Part shown: piece by piece, positions 9,186 through 19,017 of the stretch
Layout: the number at the start of each line of letters is the position of its first letter
How positions within the stretch are numbered: the stretch's first letter is position 1
From: Pseudothermotoga sp.
GTDB lineage: Bacteria; Thermotogota; Thermotogae; Thermotogales; DSM-5069
DNA length: 64,000 bases
Direction: 5' to 3'
NCBI GenBank assembly: GCA_003510135.1
Contig: DOKY01000037.1
Span: forward strand, 65,336-129,335
Position numbers and translations under genes: made by a program
Notes under the pieces: model-generated
Told to the model about the DNA's origin: nothing
What the model saw: the letters and a program-made list of their open reading frames with translations, nothing else
The model's database searches: none

Positions 9186-9763
9186 TTTGCTGTCAGCACC
9201 TCAATCCCGTACTTCGAAGCTAAGTTCTTCAATGATTCTATGTACTCCTTCCTGCTCCTTACGGCATTCACGCGCTGTGACTCGCCGTCCAGAACCTGGA
9301 TCAGGATCTTCGCGACGTCCGAATGGCTTGTCAGTACCTGCCCTTCTTCATCCAAAACTATCGAGGCAGAATACATTATCTTCACACCGTTCTTCTCGAA
9401 ACTGGCACGAACGATCTTCTTTGAACCTGCTATCTCCACTTCGAGTCTGTTCTCGATGGGTTTTTCTTTCTCTTTCATCAGGGCCGAATAATAATCTGCA
9501 AGTCGCTCCAGCCTCACCACCGCAATCGCTTTGCCCTGTGAAGACATCAAGAAATTAGTGATTGGAAGTTGGTGTAACTCCATCAATATGTTCATCCTTT
9601 GCCTCAGCGCAGAGAGAAAGTTTTGAAGCGGTGAGCGCAGCCTCACCTTCGGAAAAGGTTCTATCAAAATCGAATCTTTCTTCATTCCAAGTTGAAGCTG
9701 AAAAAGCAGTGCCACGATCAAACAGATTGAAAAGCAGATCGTGGCAAAGCCAAAAGACGTCAT
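9182..9763 (-). CDS. Unknown membrane-anchored protein
   Basis: A 193-residue protein with one N-terminal hydrophobic helix (residues 5-25), then a basic linker and about 150 residues of mixed helix and strand, ending in a coiled-coil-like helix. I see no catalytic motif. It overlaps the ctpA stop by 4 nt upstream and the four-helix gene downstream. An accessory role for the protease or the RND exporter is only a guess from position. Confidence 0.6.
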   Translation of the reverse strand: MTSFGFATICFSICLIVALLFQLQLGMKKDSILIEPFPKVRLRSPLQNFLSALRQRMNILMELHQLPITNFLMSSQGKAIAVVRLERLADYYSALMKEKEKPIENRLEVEIAGSKKIVRASFEKNGVKIMYSASIVLDEEGQVLTSHSDVAKILIQVLDGESQRVNAVRSRKEYIESLKNLASKYGIEVLTAK

Positions 9764-10968
9764 TTAATCAACTCCATCAATGTTTCTAAGCCTTTCGCGA
9801 TGAAAGGATCTTCCAAATTGACTTCAACAATTTTCTTTGTGTAATCGTACACCAGTGTTTCCCTTGGTTTCTCGCTCTCTTCTTCCACCACGACATCCGG
9901 TTCGATCCCTATCCTGTGGATATCTTTGCCGGAAGGCGTCATGTACCTTGCTGTGGTCAAGTACAGTGTTCCACCGTTGGCAAGAGGAAATCCGGTTTGA
10001 ACAGAGCCTTTTCCGAAAGTCCTCTGGCCAACGATCTTGGCCACATTGTGGTCCTTCAGCGCTCCGGTGACTATCTCGGATGCCGAGGCGGAACCTTTGT
10101 TCACTAAAATTACTACTGGGACGTTGGGGTATTTGTTGCCTTTCGATTCGTAGACTTCTTCAACACCGTAAGCGTTCCTCGTCTTCACGATTATTCCCTT
10201 GTCCACAAAGAAACTCGCAACGTCTATTGCGCTGTTCAAATAACCTCCTGGATTGTTTCTCAAATCCAGCAGTATTCCCTGAACACCTTTCTGAAAGATT
10301 TCGTCCAGGGCCGAAGCCATCTCCTGGGTAGTCTTCGCGCCGAACCGGGTGATCATGACGTAGCCGACGCGACCTTTCTGTGTCTCAATGTAAGCATGCT
10401 TCACCGGTATGATTTGTATGACTTCTCTGACAATCTCGAAAGTCAGGAGTTCCTGTACGCCCTCTCTCAGAACCTTGATCTTCACCTTGGTGCCAGGCTG
10501 ACCCCTCAACTTTCGAACCGCTTCCATGTACTGCATCTCGCTGACAGGTTGATCGTCTATCGAAACGATCCTGTCACCTGGTTTCAAGCCTGCCCGCCAG
10601 GCAGGAGTTCCGTACATGGGTGCGATAACCTTCACCGCTTTGTATTCGCTGTCGTACGTCACTTCTATACCAAGACCTCCATACTCGCCTTCCATTTCGA
10701 TCTGCTTTTCCTCAACCTCTTCTGCACCCTCGTAGTAAGAAAAATCGTCACCGAGACCTTTCACCAGACCATCTATCGCCGAGTCGATGAGCTTGTCCAG
10801 GTTGATGCTGTCCCTTTCGTAATAGGCATTCAGAATGTAAGAAAGCGTTTGGTAGAAAGGTGTCAGGGCCTTATCGACGTCTTTAGGTGTCACAGCCCCG
10901 CTCAGAAGCCATACTGTGAGGAGTACAACTACACCCACTGTCACGACAACAAACACGTTTTTCCTCAT
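9760..10968 (-). CDS. ctpA: Carboxy-terminal processing protease (S41)
   Basis: A 402-residue membrane-anchored serine protease: N-terminal signal anchor (residues 4-24), PDZ domain (about 95-180) and S41 catalytic core. The Ser/Lys dyad is visible as S295 in GSASASE and K320 in FGKGS, with the expected 25-residue spacing. Such enzymes trim C-termini of envelope proteins and act in processing or signalling. The start ATG 10968 follows GGAGGGATTAAA. It sits directly after trmI in the operon. Confidence 0.93.
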   Translation of the reverse strand: MRKNVFVVVTVGVVVLLTVWLLSGAVTPKDVDKALTPFYQTLSYILNAYYERDSINLDKLIDSAIDGLVKGLGDDFSYYEGAEEVEEKQIEMEGEYGGLGIEVTYDSEYKAVKVIAPMYGTPAWRAGLKPGDRIVSIDDQPVSEMQYMEAVRKLRGQPGTKVKIKVLREGVQELLTFEIVREVIQIIPVKHAYIETQKGRVGYVMITRFGAKTTQEMASALDEIFQKGVQGILLDLRNNPGGYLNSAIDVASFFVDKGIIVKTRNAYGVEEVYESKGNKYPNVPVVILVNKGSASASEIVTGALKDHNVAKIVGQRTFGKGSVQTGFPLANGGTLYLTTARYMTPSGKDIHRIGIEPDVVVEEESEKPRETLVYDYTKKIVEVNLEDPFIAKGLETLMELIK

Positions 10969-10969
10969 T

Positions 10970-11746
10970 TTAATCCCTCCAATCGTTCATTACCTTCCGT
11001 GCGAAAATCATGTATGCGGTATGTGCGACCATTCTGTCAAAGGGTCTGAGCCTCTCAGCAACGGGTTTGTACTGCCTGAACAGACTCTCCCAGACCTCGA
11101 TACCCACTAATGAAAACTTCGAGATCTCCTTGAGTACTCGCTGAACTTGATTCGTCGTGGGGCACACGATCGCGAGGTTTCCAGAACCGTTCAACGCCTC
11201 ATAGCACTGTCCAATGTAGTTCCACGGGTCGGGAACGTCCAAAAAGATGGCATCCACGCGCTCGTCAAAACCTTCGGATATGTCTCTCAGCTTGATCTCA
11301 ACCCTGTCCACCAAACCCCACTTTGCGAGATTGTCCTCCGCCAGCCTCTTGAACTCTTCTCTTCTCTCGTATGCATAGACTTTGCCCTTTTCTCCCACTG
11401 CCCGAGCCAGTGCCGCGCACATTGCACCGCTCCCAATTCCTGCGTCTATGACTCTACTACCCTCGTGCACATCGAGCATCAACAGAATGAAACCTATGTC
11501 CTTAGGATAGACTATCTGCGTCTGCCGTTTCATCTTGTATATCTCGTCGACCAAACGGGGTTTCATGATGTAAAAACGTTCTCCTGTGTGCGTTTCACAA
11601 ACGCTCCCGTAGTTCTTACCAACGAGTGATGCCAGATCTATGATCCCGTGGTGAGTCTGAAGCTTACCATCCTGAACCTTGAAGAGAAATGAACGACCAT
11701 CGTCGAACATCGCCAAGACTCTGTCACCGAGCTGAACCGAGTCCAT
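10970..11746 (-). CDS. trmI: tRNA (adenine-58-N1) methyltransferase TrmI
   Basis: A class I SAM-dependent methyltransferase that makes m1A58 in the T loop of tRNAs, a modification needed for heat-stable tRNA in thermophiles. The small N-terminal beta domain is followed by the Rossmann fold with the SAM loop IDAGIGSGAMCAALA near residue 101 and the motif IV region DAIFLDVPDPWNY. Its 258 residues match bacterial TrmI. The start overlaps the upstream stop as TAATG. Confidence 0.93.
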   Translation of the reverse strand: MDSVQLGDRVLAMFDDGRSFLFKVQDGKLQTHHGIIDLASLVGKNYGSVCETHTGERFYIMKPRLVDEIYKMKRQTQIVYPKDIGFILLMLDVHEGSRVIDAGIGSGAMCAALARAVGEKGKVYAYERREEFKRLAEDNLAKWGLVDRVEIKLRDISEGFDERVDAIFLDVPDPWNYIGQCYEALNGSGNLAIVCPTTNQVQRVLKEISKFSLVGIEVWESLFRQYKPVAERLRPFDRMVAHTAYMIFARKVMNDWRD

Positions 11747-12207
11747 TATTGTTCACCCTCCACTGGCCAGCGGCTCCAAAAGTGCCTTGCAAACCCAAAC
11801 CTCACGTCCACCATTTTCGTGAGCACATCTCTTCTCGAACCGTCCACCAGGAAGTAGACAGCGTCGATCCCGGAAAAGTTCTCGAAGATGGTCCTCAAGA
11901 GTTGATGCACGAAGAAACGCTCCTGCGTGAAATCAAACATGGCTATGGGGCCTCTCTTCAGATCGATGACCAAGTAACTTTCCACGAAAAAGTAAGCCCT
12001 CAAAACATCGTCCGGAACGAAACTTTTCAGTCCATCCGGCGGAGAAGCTAACCTATCGAAGATCGTTTTCACCAGGTCGCTGTCCTGATCAACTTTTTCT
12101 TGAATGGAAACCGGCTGGAGCGCTTCGTCCAGATAGAAAAGTACCAGCTGCCTCGCCGTGAGGTGCGCTGACAGGACGATCAACAGAACAAGAATGAATT
12201 TTTTCAT
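11746..12207 (-). CDS. Secreted GerMN-domain-like protein
   Basis: A 153-residue protein with an N-terminal signal peptide (about residues 1-18) and a single compact domain. The C-terminal segment (SGIDAVYFLVDG followed by MVDVRFGFAR) resembles the GerMN/sporulation-type domain found in secreted proteins of many non-spore-formers. No enzyme activity is known. It is coupled to trmI through TAATG and to the upstream secreted protein by a 4-nt overlap. Confidence 0.6.
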   Translation of the reverse strand: MKKFILVLLIVLSAHLTARQLVLFYLDEALQPVSIQEKVDQDSDLVKTIFDRLASPPDGLKSFVPDDVLRAYFFVESYLVIDLKRGPIAMFDFTQERFFVHQLLRTIFENFSGIDAVYFLVDGSRRDVLTKMVDVRFGFARHFWSRWPVEGEQ

Positions 12208-13127
12208 CTTACGAGATCCTCCAGAAACCCTTTCAGCTCATCGAGCAACGCCTGATCCTCCAAAAGAATCAACATCGTCATGGTTTGTGGTGGCAGCACG
12301 ATCAATGGACAGATCTCAAGCTTGAGGGAGAACCTCTGACACAACTTCTCAGCTATCTTTCTGACCTCAGCATAAATGGGCCAGTCGGCTCCGTCGTATT
12401 CCGGCGCGTACGGTCTGATTATAACCCTATTGTCCCCCGGGGCGTACAGGACCGTCAGTTCGTTTTCGCTTACCGCTGCGTTCTCGCTCAACTCCAAAAA
12501 GCGTACTCTTGAAACGGAAAGTTCTCTTCCCATGACCAGGCGCATGAGTCCTTTGAGGTCGATCTGTTGCTTGATCGATTCGTTCGAAGTGCGCTCAAAC
12601 TGAGCCAGGATCTGACCGGGTCTGTGCAGAACGTTTCCATAGAAGACGTAGCCCTCGCTTTTGAGGTATACGTATTTACTATCTTGAAGCGCACTCAATC
12701 TTTTTTCCCCACTGTAACTGATTTCGATGACGTCCTGAACTTTCTGAATCTCGTGTATCCACATATTCGGCAAGATCAGTCGGTCCTGTTCCAGAACGAA
12801 AGGCAGGCCAAAAACTTTCAGTGCCTCAAGTAGGTCGATTCCCTCACTTCGCTTGCTCACACCATCGAGGCTAACAAACTTCGAGGCTGAGTCATAGCCA
12901 ACGGTGTGCCCGTTCCAAACGACGTAGTTGAAATCACCCACGCTTCCAACTGTAGGTTGTTCGAAGCCCATGAGTTCGAAGTAGTACTTCAATAGCCCCA
13001 CAAAACGATCCCACTTCAGTAGCCAACCTTCACTCGAAACGAGTATCGGTTGATCCCCATAATACACGTGCCCAGCAAAGACGTGTATGAGCAACAGTGA
13101 AAAAATTATCACCAATTTTCCCTTCAA
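12204..13127 (-). CDS. Unknown secreted protein
   Basis: A 307-residue protein with a signal peptide (KGKLVIIFSLLLIHVFAG). The start is TTG 13127, which overlaps the kinase stop as TTGA; a far upstream ATG in this frame would lie entirely inside the kinase gene. After the signal comes a region resembling the copper amine oxidase N-terminal fold (short strands around GYDSASKFVSLDG), then about 180 residues without recognisable motifs. With the GerMN-like neighbour it suggests a cell-wall-related pair, but I cannot name a function. Confidence 0.65.
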   Translation of the reverse strand: MKGKLVIIFSLLLIHVFAGHVYYGDQPILVSSEGWLLKWDRFVGLLKYYFELMGFEQPTVGSVGDFNYVVWNGHTVGYDSASKFVSLDGVSKRSEGIDLLEALKVFGLPFVLEQDRLILPNMWIHEIQKVQDVIEISYSGEKRLSALQDSKYVYLKSEGYVFYGNVLHRPGQILAQFERTSNESIKQQIDLKGLMRLVMGRELSVSRVRFLELSENAAVSENELTVLYAPGDNRVIIRPYAPEYDGADWPIYAEVRKIAEKLCQRFSLKLEICPLIVLPPQTMTMLILLEDQALLDELKGFLEDLVR

Positions 13128-14797
13128 TACTTGAACGCACTCCTTCCGATGAACTCTCTCAGTATGGAAGTTCTTGGAATGTCCTCCAGGTTCGTGATGG
13201 GCAAGAAATAATCGAGCAACTTCATCAACCTCAGCGCCTCGGTGTATTCCTGTTCCTCTGGAGGCACCTGAACGAGCAGCTGTTCGGCAAAAATCTTCAG
13301 AACGGCCCACTCGTAGACTATAGCAGAGTTGAACATAACATCGGCTTCTTCCTGAAATGGGAAGATGTGCCTTTCTTCACCTCTCCTCACACTCGGCCAC
13401 ATCTTCAGGGTATCCAACGCAGAATGACCCCTGAACTTGTAATCCCTTATGATCCTTCTCAGAAGGCGGGTGTCCGTGGTGGTTATTCTGTTGTGTGGAT
13501 CCAGGTTCAATTGAGTCAAAGCACTCACATAGACTTTGAACTTCATAGATCTGTCAATACTCTCAGTCAGCTTTTCGTTCAACCCGTGGATACCCTCAAC
13601 CACTACAGGTTGGTTTTTGCCCAGTCTGATTTTTTGCCCTGTCCAGGTACGTTTTCCTGTTTTGAAATCGAACTTTGGTAATTCCACCTCTTTACCCTCT
13701 ATAAGCATCAGCAAATGCTCGTTGAAAAGTTTCAGGTCTATAGCCTCCAAAGCTTCGAAGTCGTAGTTTCCCTGTTCGTCTCTCGGCGTAAGCTCTCTGT
13801 CGACGAAATAATCGTCGAGCGATACCACCAAAGGCTTGAAACCTTGAACGCGCAGTTGAACTAAGAGCCTTTTCGCAAACGTGGTCTTGCCGGAAGAAGA
13901 CGGACCTGCTATGAGTATCAGTCTCGCACCACTGCTTGCGAACTGCTCGGCGATCTGGGAGATTCTTTTTTCATGCAACGCCTCGTTTATGATCATCAGC
14001 TCAGCGACCTCGCGTTCTCCCCTGGAGATGATCTCATTCAGATCGGCCACGGTTCTGATGCCTATCACGTCGAGCCATCGGGCGTACTCGTAAAACACCG
14101 ATGAGAGCTTGGGTAAAGGTTTTGGCGGCGATACGTTCAACGGGTCCTTCTGGTCAGGTAATATTAGCAGAAAACCTTCATTTTCTTTCGCCAGGTCAAA
14201 CCACTTCAGCACCCCCGTGCTTGGAGGCATGTAACCGTAGTAGTAATCATAATGATCGCCACATCTGTAAAGCTTGATTGTTTTCTTCTTCCTGAATTTG
14301 AACAGCCTGATCCTGTCCTCGTCTCCCTGCTGAGCGAATATCCTGAAAGCTTCGTCTTTGTAGTACTCGTTCTTTTCAAAGGGAAGGTCATGCGCCACAA
14401 TTTGGTTCATTCTGGCTTTCACTTTTTGAATCTCTTCTTCAGAGAGACTCCGCACGCCTCCAGAACACCTCAGTTCACAGTAGAGGGCGTTGCCCAACGA
14501 ATGCAGTACCCACAGTTCGCAGTTCGGATAGAGCTCTTTCAGTGTCATACTCAGCACGAAGAGCATTCCCCTTTGATATATCCTCAAGCCGTCGAGGGAG
14601 CGAAGATCTATGAACTCAACTGTGCCACCCCTGTCCAGAGGCCTGGTGAGTTCAACAATCGTGTTGTCCAAGCGCGCAGCAACTATAGGGGTGTCGTGGT
14701 ACTTCCAGCAACGTTTCGCGTGCTCCAGCAACTTTTCACCAGCTGGGAGTTGCAATTCCTCGTGGGTATCCGATATTCTCAACGCGATTTGTTGCAA
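13124..14797 (-). CDS. TGS/ThrRS-N domain fused to uridine kinase-like P-loop kinase
   Basis: About 557 residues. The N-terminal half (1-210) resembles the TGS and second additional domains of threonyl-tRNA synthetase, including the HSLGNALYCEL and YYKDEAFRIF segments. The C-terminal half is a uridine kinase-like P-loop domain with Walker A GPSSSGKTTF near residue 300, LDDYF and VEGIHGLN. Uridine/cytidine 5' phosphorylation is the likely reaction; what the synthetase-like half does is unknown. I prefer TTG 14797, with GGGGTGAG before it, to GTG 14806. It is the first gene of a long minus-strand operon. Confidence 0.88.
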   Translation of the reverse strand: MQQIALRISDTHEELQLPAGEKLLEHAKRCWKYHDTPIVAARLDNTIVELTRPLDRGGTVEFIDLRSLDGLRIYQRGMLFVLSMTLKELYPNCELWVLHSLGNALYCELRCSGGVRSLSEEEIQKVKARMNQIVAHDLPFEKNEYYKDEAFRIFAQQGDEDRIRLFKFRKKKTIKLYRCGDHYDYYYGYMPPSTGVLKWFDLAKENEGFLLILPDQKDPLNVSPPKPLPKLSSVFYEYARWLDVIGIRTVADLNEIISRGEREVAELMIINEALHEKRISQIAEQFASSGARLILIAGPSSSGKTTFAKRLLVQLRVQGFKPLVVSLDDYFVDRELTPRDEQGNYDFEALEAIDLKLFNEHLLMLIEGKEVELPKFDFKTGKRTWTGQKIRLGKNQPVVVEGIHGLNEKLTESIDRSMKFKVYVSALTQLNLDPHNRITTTDTRLLRRIIRDYKFRGHSALDTLKMWPSVRRGEERHIFPFQEEADVMFNSAIVYEWAVLKIFAEQLLVQVPPEEQEYTEALRLMKLLDYFLPITNLEDIPRTSILREFIGRSAFKY

Positions 14798-14811
14798 GTG
14801 ACTCACCCCAC

Positions 14812-14846
14812 TTGAACGTTCTTTTGATCAGTGATAGAATTATAGC
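14812..14846 (+). promoter_or_regulatory. Promoter of tRNA-Gln
   Basis: TTGAAC (14812-14817), a 17-nt spacer and TAGAAT (14835-14840). The overlapping TATAGC (14841-14846) is an alternative -10. Transcription would start about ten bases before the tRNA. Confidence 0.65.
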
Positions 14847-14847
14847 A
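14839..14847 (-). promoter_or_regulatory. Extended -10 promoter of the kinase-birA operon
   Basis: On the minus strand the sequence reads TGCTATAAT, an extended -10 (TGN plus TATAAT at 14844-14839). I see no good -35 at standard spacing. It physically overlaps the plus-strand -10 of tRNA-Gln. Confidence 0.55.
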
Positions 14848-14857
14848 TGGTAAACAG

Positions 14858-14933
14858 TGGGGCGTAGCCAAGCTGGTAAGGCATCGGACTTTGGATCCGA
14901 CATTCGGAGGTTCGAATCCTCCCGCCCCAGCCA
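14858..14933 (+). tRNA. tRNA-Gln (TTG)
   Basis: A 76-nt cloverleaf with a 7-bp acceptor stem (TGGGGCG with CGCCCCA), D arm, anticodon loop CTTTGGA with TTG at 14891-14893, GTTCGAATC in the T arm, discriminator G and an encoded CCA. The anticodon reads CAA/CAG glutamine codons. Confidence 0.96.
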
Positions 14934-14936
14934 AAA

Positions 14937-14964
14937 AAGTGGGCCCTCAGGCCCACTTCATTTT
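14937..14964. terminator. Bidirectional intrinsic terminator
   Basis: A 9-bp perfect stem AAGTGGGCC/GGCCCACTT with loop CTCA. A T-run follows on the plus strand (14961-14965) and an A-run precedes it (14933-14938), so it can stop both the tRNA-Gln transcript and the convergent foldase operon, whose stop codon lies within or beside the stem. Confidence 0.9.
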
Positions 14965-16568
14965 TGTTCCTCTGTGGTGCTTTGCAGCATTTCTTCCAGC
15001 TCTCTCGTCGCCACCTCGAAGTCTATGTAGTTTGGATTCAAATTCCTCAACTGATCCAGATAGAACTTGGCAGACGTGGCATCGCCAAGTTCCTTCAAAA
15101 GATCATAGAGATTGTAACACGCACTCGCACGCAACTCAGTGGCCGCTGATGTGTCCGAGACGATGGAAGCCAATCCGGCTTCTATCTCGAGTATGCTCTG
15201 AAGCAGCGCTTGGGGACCGACTAGGGGGATATAAGGCTTAACGGTGGAATAGAGCAAGGTGAAATAATTGTACTTGAGCTCAACGTTGTTTTTGTCTATC
15301 TCGTACATTCTTCGAACTACGTACAAGGATGATGGGTACTGCTCATACAGGTAACGAACGAGTGCTTCCTTTTTCTCTCTGAGATTCTCATCCAGTTTGC
15401 CACCGAGATCTTCAATCTTTTCCACAAGTACCACGTAGGCGCTCTTCAGCGTATCAGGAGCGTCTATCGCTATGCTCCCATCCTCAAGGAACAGCTTTTC
15501 TGAGAGTTTCCCTTCCAGCTCCGCCAGCTCGGTCTCGCTGGCTGCCTGGCTGATCTTATCCCAAACGAAGAGAATCTCGTCCGTTATGCGGAGCTCCAGC
15601 TTCTTGCTGCTCACATACTCTTCGTACCATTTCTCAAACAAGCTATTCTGAAGGGTAGATTTTTCCGTTTCATAGAAATCGCTGAGAGCAAAACTGGCGA
15701 AATCCCGCACAACGGTGGCCTCTTTCACATGCGCAACGAACCAGCTTTCGGACAACTTGAATGGGCCGACGACGCTGTTGGGCGTTGCAGAGAATATCTT
15801 TTCATCGATTTCTTTATCGAACCAACCCCTTTTTACACCATTCAAGGGTGTGATTTGAACATCCATTTCGCTGGCGGCTTGATCGAACGTTGCGTTGGGC
15901 AGCAAAGACATGAACTTGTTTGCTTCTTCTTCGTTCTCAAACCAAGCGAGCTCGACGTTAGCGGTGTCGTACTTGGCCCTTATGTCCTCTATGTTTTCCT
16001 CAAAGTGCTTTTTCATCTCCTCCTCACCGACACCGGCCACCTTGCTTTTCACCTTGTCGAGTGTCAGCATTTTCTCAACTGATGGCTTCAAAACCTTATC
16101 TAAGTAAACTTCCAAACTACCGAAGCGTTGCTTCACATACTGGAGAAAAGCTTGATTTTTCTTTATCTCGTCCTCGTATTCTTTCAACTTGGCGTTGATC
16201 TCTTTCTTCGTTGGTAAGAGGTTGTTTTCTTTCGCATACATCAGGATAACGCGCTCCTTCAACAATTCTTTGAGCAAGTTTGCCTTTTGCGGTGGTTCTT
16301 CGAACAAAGGATCCAAACTGCCTACAGAATAATTTGCGAGAAAGTTCGCGTATTCAAACTCCAGTTCGGCAGACGGTACTTTCGCTATCGGATCATTTGG
16401 TTCTTGTCCGTTGACCGCCACGTAACCTGTAATCTCCGTTTGAGACTCCGTGCCTTGAGCACGTGAAGAAATGTAACCTGCGACGGACCACCAGGCAATG
16501 CCCGCGACAAATGCAACAGCGAGGGCCCAGACAATCACGTTCTGCCACTTTTTGAACCATTTTCTCAT
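14958..16568 (-). CDS. SurA-like peptidyl-prolyl isomerase/foldase
   Basis: A 536-residue envelope protein with one N-terminal membrane anchor (about residues 10-32), then a SurA-type N-terminal chaperone region rich in long charged helices (about 60-190) and a parvulin-like middle segment (about 195-290) ending in [19 protein letters not shown]. The C-terminal 200 residues look helical, with TPR-like repeats. It probably assists folding of exported proteins. It is translated with lysS through a 4-nt overlap and is the last gene of the operon, ending at the bidirectional terminator. Active-site residues for proline isomerisation are not obvious. Confidence 0.78.
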   Translation of the reverse strand: MRKWFKKWQNVIVWALAVAFVAGIAWWSVAGYISSRAQGTESQTEITGYVAVNGQEPNDPIAKVPSAELEFEYANFLANYSVGSLDPLFEEPPQKANLLKELLKERVILMYAKENNLLPTKKEINAKLKEYEDEIKKNQAFLQYVKQRFGSLEVYLDKVLKPSVEKMLTLDKVKSKVAGVGEEEMKKHFEENIEDIRAKYDTANVELAWFENEEEANKFMSLLPNATFDQAASEMDVQITPLNGVKRGWFDKEIDEKIFSATPNSVVGPFKLSESWFVAHVKEATVVRDFASFALSDFYETEKSTLQNSLFEKWYEEYVSSKKLELRITDEILFVWDKISQAASETELAELEGKLSEKLFLEDGSIAIDAPDTLKSAYVVLVEKIEDLGGKLDENLREKKEALVRYLYEQYPSSLYVVRRMYEIDKNNVELKYNYFTLLYSTVKPYIPLVGPQALLQSILEIEAGLASIVSDTSAATELRASACYNLYDLLKELGDATSAKFYLDQLRNLNPNYIDFEVATRELEEMLQSTTEEQK

Positions 16569-18070
16569 GACCCAGCACTCCTTTCTTCCTCATCCAAAGC
16601 TTCGTCAGAGCGTTGACTGACGAGTGGAAATGCGATCACATCCCTTATCGAAGGAGAATCCGTTAAGAGCATGATGAGTCTGTCTATGCCTATACCCAGT
16701 CCACCTGTCGGGGGCATTCCGTACTCTAAAGCCCTCACAAAGTCAAGATCCATTCTATGGGCTTCCCTATCACCCGCTTCGAGAAGTTTTGCCTGCGCTA
16801 GGAAACGTTCCATCTGTTCTTGTGGATCGTTCAGCTCGCTGAAGGCATTGCCAAGTTCCATACCACAGATTATGGGTTCGAACCTCTCGGTGAGTCGAGG
16901 GTCCTGCCTGTGCCTCTTAGCAAGAGGTGATATGTCCACAGGATGGTCCATCAGGAATGTGGGCTGCACTATCTGATCTTCCACGAGATCCCAGAGTTTT
17001 TCGATCATCTTGCCTCGGGTTTTGAGTTCTGGCTCCACCCCACGCTCTTTCAAAAAAGAATAGAGCTTCTCATCGCTGTCCTCGAGTATGTCAACGCCCA
17101 GTTTCTCTTTTATGAATTCGTGCATTCTTACTCGTCTCCAGGGTGGTGTGAAGTCGATCTCCACTCCTTGATAGGTGATTTTATACGTACCGAACAGGTA
17201 ATGAACTAGACTTGAGATCATCTGTTCCGTGAGCTCCATCATGTCGTTGTAATCTGCGTAAGCCTGGTATATCTCAATAGATGTGAACTCAGGACTGTGT
17301 TTGTATGATATTCCTTCGTTTCTAAAATTTTTTCCCATTTCGAACACTTTTTCGAATCCGCCGACTATGTAACGTTTCAAATGAAGTTCCGGCGCGATTC
17401 TCAGATACACATCACAGTCGAGCGCTTCGAGCCTTGTCACAAAGGGTCTTGCGCTGCCTCCACCTGGGACGAAGTTCAAGATGGGCGTTTCAACCTCGAC
17501 GAAACCCCTGTCGACCAGGAACTTTCTTATAAAGGCCATCGCCTTGTATCTGATTTTGAATCTCTCTATTGTGCTATCGTTCGCGATCATATCCACGTAC
17601 CTCTGTCTGTATGCCAGTTCCTTGTCCTTGAGCCCGTGCCACTTCTCCGGTAAGGGTCTCACGGCCTTGCACAAGAGTTGGAATTCCTCAACGAAAATCG
17701 TCAGCTCACCGGTTTTGCTTTTGAAAGGAAATCCTCTGATTCCGATGATGTCACCTGTGTCTATGTACCTCTTGAAAAACTCGTACGTCTTTTCTCCGAC
17801 CGCGTCTTGCTTGATGTAGGCTTGAATCCTGCCGTCGAAGTCCTTCAAGGTAAAGAAACAGGACTTTCCATGCAATCTTATCGTCATCACACGACCCGCA
17901 GTGGAGAGTTTCTCGTTTTCTAACACCTCAGAAGGATTCAGATGACCAAATTTTTCGCGTATCTGACCACTCGAGTACGTCTTCACGAATCTGTAAGGAT
18001 AAGGATTGACCCCCATTACACGGATTTCACCTATTTTCTGCAACTTCTGGTTCCGTATCTCTTGAGCCAC
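16565..18070 (-). CDS. lysS: Lysyl-tRNA synthetase (class II)
   Basis: Charges tRNA-Lys. The OB-fold anticodon-binding domain (about 50-160) precedes the class II core with motif 1 ([15 protein letters not shown]), motif 2 ([18 protein letters not shown]) and motif 3 ([13 protein letters not shown]). Length 501 fits the bacterial enzyme. The start is GTG 18070, with GAGGTGG upstream, 9 nt after the greA stop. The cognate tRNA-Lys lies elsewhere in the window (28085). Confidence 0.97.
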   Translation of the reverse strand: MAQEIRNQKLQKIGEIRVMGVNPYPYRFVKTYSSGQIREKFGHLNPSEVLENEKLSTAGRVMTIRLHGKSCFFTLKDFDGRIQAYIKQDAVGEKTYEFFKRYIDTGDIIGIRGFPFKSKTGELTIFVEEFQLLCKAVRPLPEKWHGLKDKELAYRQRYVDMIANDSTIERFKIRYKAMAFIRKFLVDRGFVEVETPILNFVPGGGSARPFVTRLEALDCDVYLRIAPELHLKRYIVGGFEKVFEMGKNFRNEGISYKHSPEFTSIEIYQAYADYNDMMELTEQMISSLVHYLFGTYKITYQGVEIDFTPPWRRVRMHEFIKEKLGVDILEDSDEKLYSFLKERGVEPELKTRGKMIEKLWDLVEDQIVQPTFLMDHPVDISPLAKRHRQDPRLTERFEPIICGMELGNAFSELNDPQEQMERFLAQAKLLEAGDREAHRMDLDFVRALEYGMPPTGGLGIGIDRLIMLLTDSPSIRDVIAFPLVSQRSDEALDEEERSAGS

Positions 18071-18079
18071 ACGACCACC

Positions 18080-18553
18080 TCACTCCGTCTTTATGCCTAT
18101 TATTTCGTACTTCACTTGCCCAGATGGTGTCTTCAGACGGACGATTTCCCCGATCTTCTTGTTCAGCAGGACCCTTCCGACAGGTGAATCGACACTCACT
18201 TTGTTTGAAAATATGTCCGATTCATGCGGATTCACGAGTCTTATGGTCCTCTCTTCACCCGTGTTGAGGTTTCTGATCACCACCCAGGAACCTATCGAGA
18301 CAACGTCTGATTCGGCGGATTCTATAATCTCTGCATTGTTCAGGATCTGTTCCAGTTCAGCGATCCTGCTGTTAATCCTTCCTTGCTCATTCTTCGCCTC
18401 GTCGTACTCGGTGTTCTCGGCGAGGTCACCAAGCTCTCTCGCTTCCTTTATGCGTTGCGAGATTTCATACATGAGCTTTTGTCTCAAACTTTCCAGTTCC
18501 TGCTTGAGCGCCTCGTAACCTTCCTTTGTGAGCTTGATCACGCTTTTCTTCAT
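18080..18553 (-). CDS. greA: Transcription elongation factor GreA
   Basis: A 157-residue factor with an N-terminal coiled coil (residues 1-75), whose tip carries the acidic loop [15 protein letters not shown], and a C-terminal FKBP-like domain (80-157) ending [14 protein letters not shown]. It rescues backtracked RNA polymerase by stimulating transcript cleavage. It starts at ATG 18553, overlapping the nrdR stop as ATGA, with AGGAGG upstream. Confidence 0.97.
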   Translation of the reverse strand: MKKSVIKLTKEGYEALKQELESLRQKLMYEISQRIKEARELGDLAENTEYDEAKNEQGRINSRIAELEQILNNAEIIESAESDVVSIGSWVVIRNLNTGEERTIRLVNPHESDIFSNKVSVDSPVGRVLLNKKIGEIVRLKTPSGQVKYEIIGIKTE

Positions 18554-19017
18554 AATGTTCCCTCCTCGTTCTTCTTCAATTCTTTCACAATCTCTAGAAA
18601 TTGATCTATCTCCCTGAAGTCCTTGTACACGGACGCGAATCTGACGTACGCCACCTGGTCAATGTTTTTGAGCTTCTGCATGACGAGCTCGCCGATCATC
18701 CTCGAGGAGACTTCGGTGTAACCCGTCTTCTGTATCGCAAGCTCAACCTCTTCAACGAGCTTTTCGAGTGTTTCATAGGGTATCGGCCTCTTCTCGCAGG
18801 CCTTCAAAACACCGTTCAACACTTTGTTTCTATCGAACGCTTCCCTTCGTCCATCTTTCTTCACAACGATTATGGGTAACAATTCATAGCGTTCGTATGT
18901 GGTGAAACGGGCTCCACACTCCAAACATTCCCTGCGGCGCCTTATCGCCGTGCCATCGAGGGTCGGCCTGGAGTCAAGGACCCTGCTGTCCGGATGACCA
19001 CAGTAAGGACACTTCAT
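18550..19017 (-). CDS. nrdR: Ribonucleotide reductase repressor NrdR
   Basis: A 155-residue repressor. The zinc ribbon (C3, C6, C31, C34) is followed by an ATP-cone (about 48-140), which senses the ATP/dATP ratio and so ties reductase gene expression to nucleotide supply. Its expected target, nrdDG, is also in this window at 43643-46128, with two NrdR-box-like sites over its promoter. It overlaps whiA and greA by 4 nt each, so it is made as part of the ten-gene operon; I see no NrdR box for self-control here. Confidence 0.97.
   Translation of the reverse strand: MKCPYCGHPDSRVLDSRPTLDGTAIRRRRECLECGARFTTYERYELLPIIVVKKDGRREAFDRNKVLNGVLKACEKRPIPYETLEKLVEEVELAIQKTGYTEVSSRMIGELVMQKLKNIDQVAYVRFASVYKDFREIDQFLEIVKELKKNEEGTL

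Noticed and set aside
12204..13310. Longer form (368 residues) of the secreted protein beginning inside the kinase gene
   Set aside because: The added residues are a shadow of the kinase frame and would bury the signal peptide; TTG 13127 overlaps the kinase stop in the usual way.
14958..16568. Trigger factor or full parvulin identity for the foldase
   Set aside because: The layout is SurA-like, but isomerase active-site residues and trigger-factor motifs are not evident, so only a SurA-like label is given.
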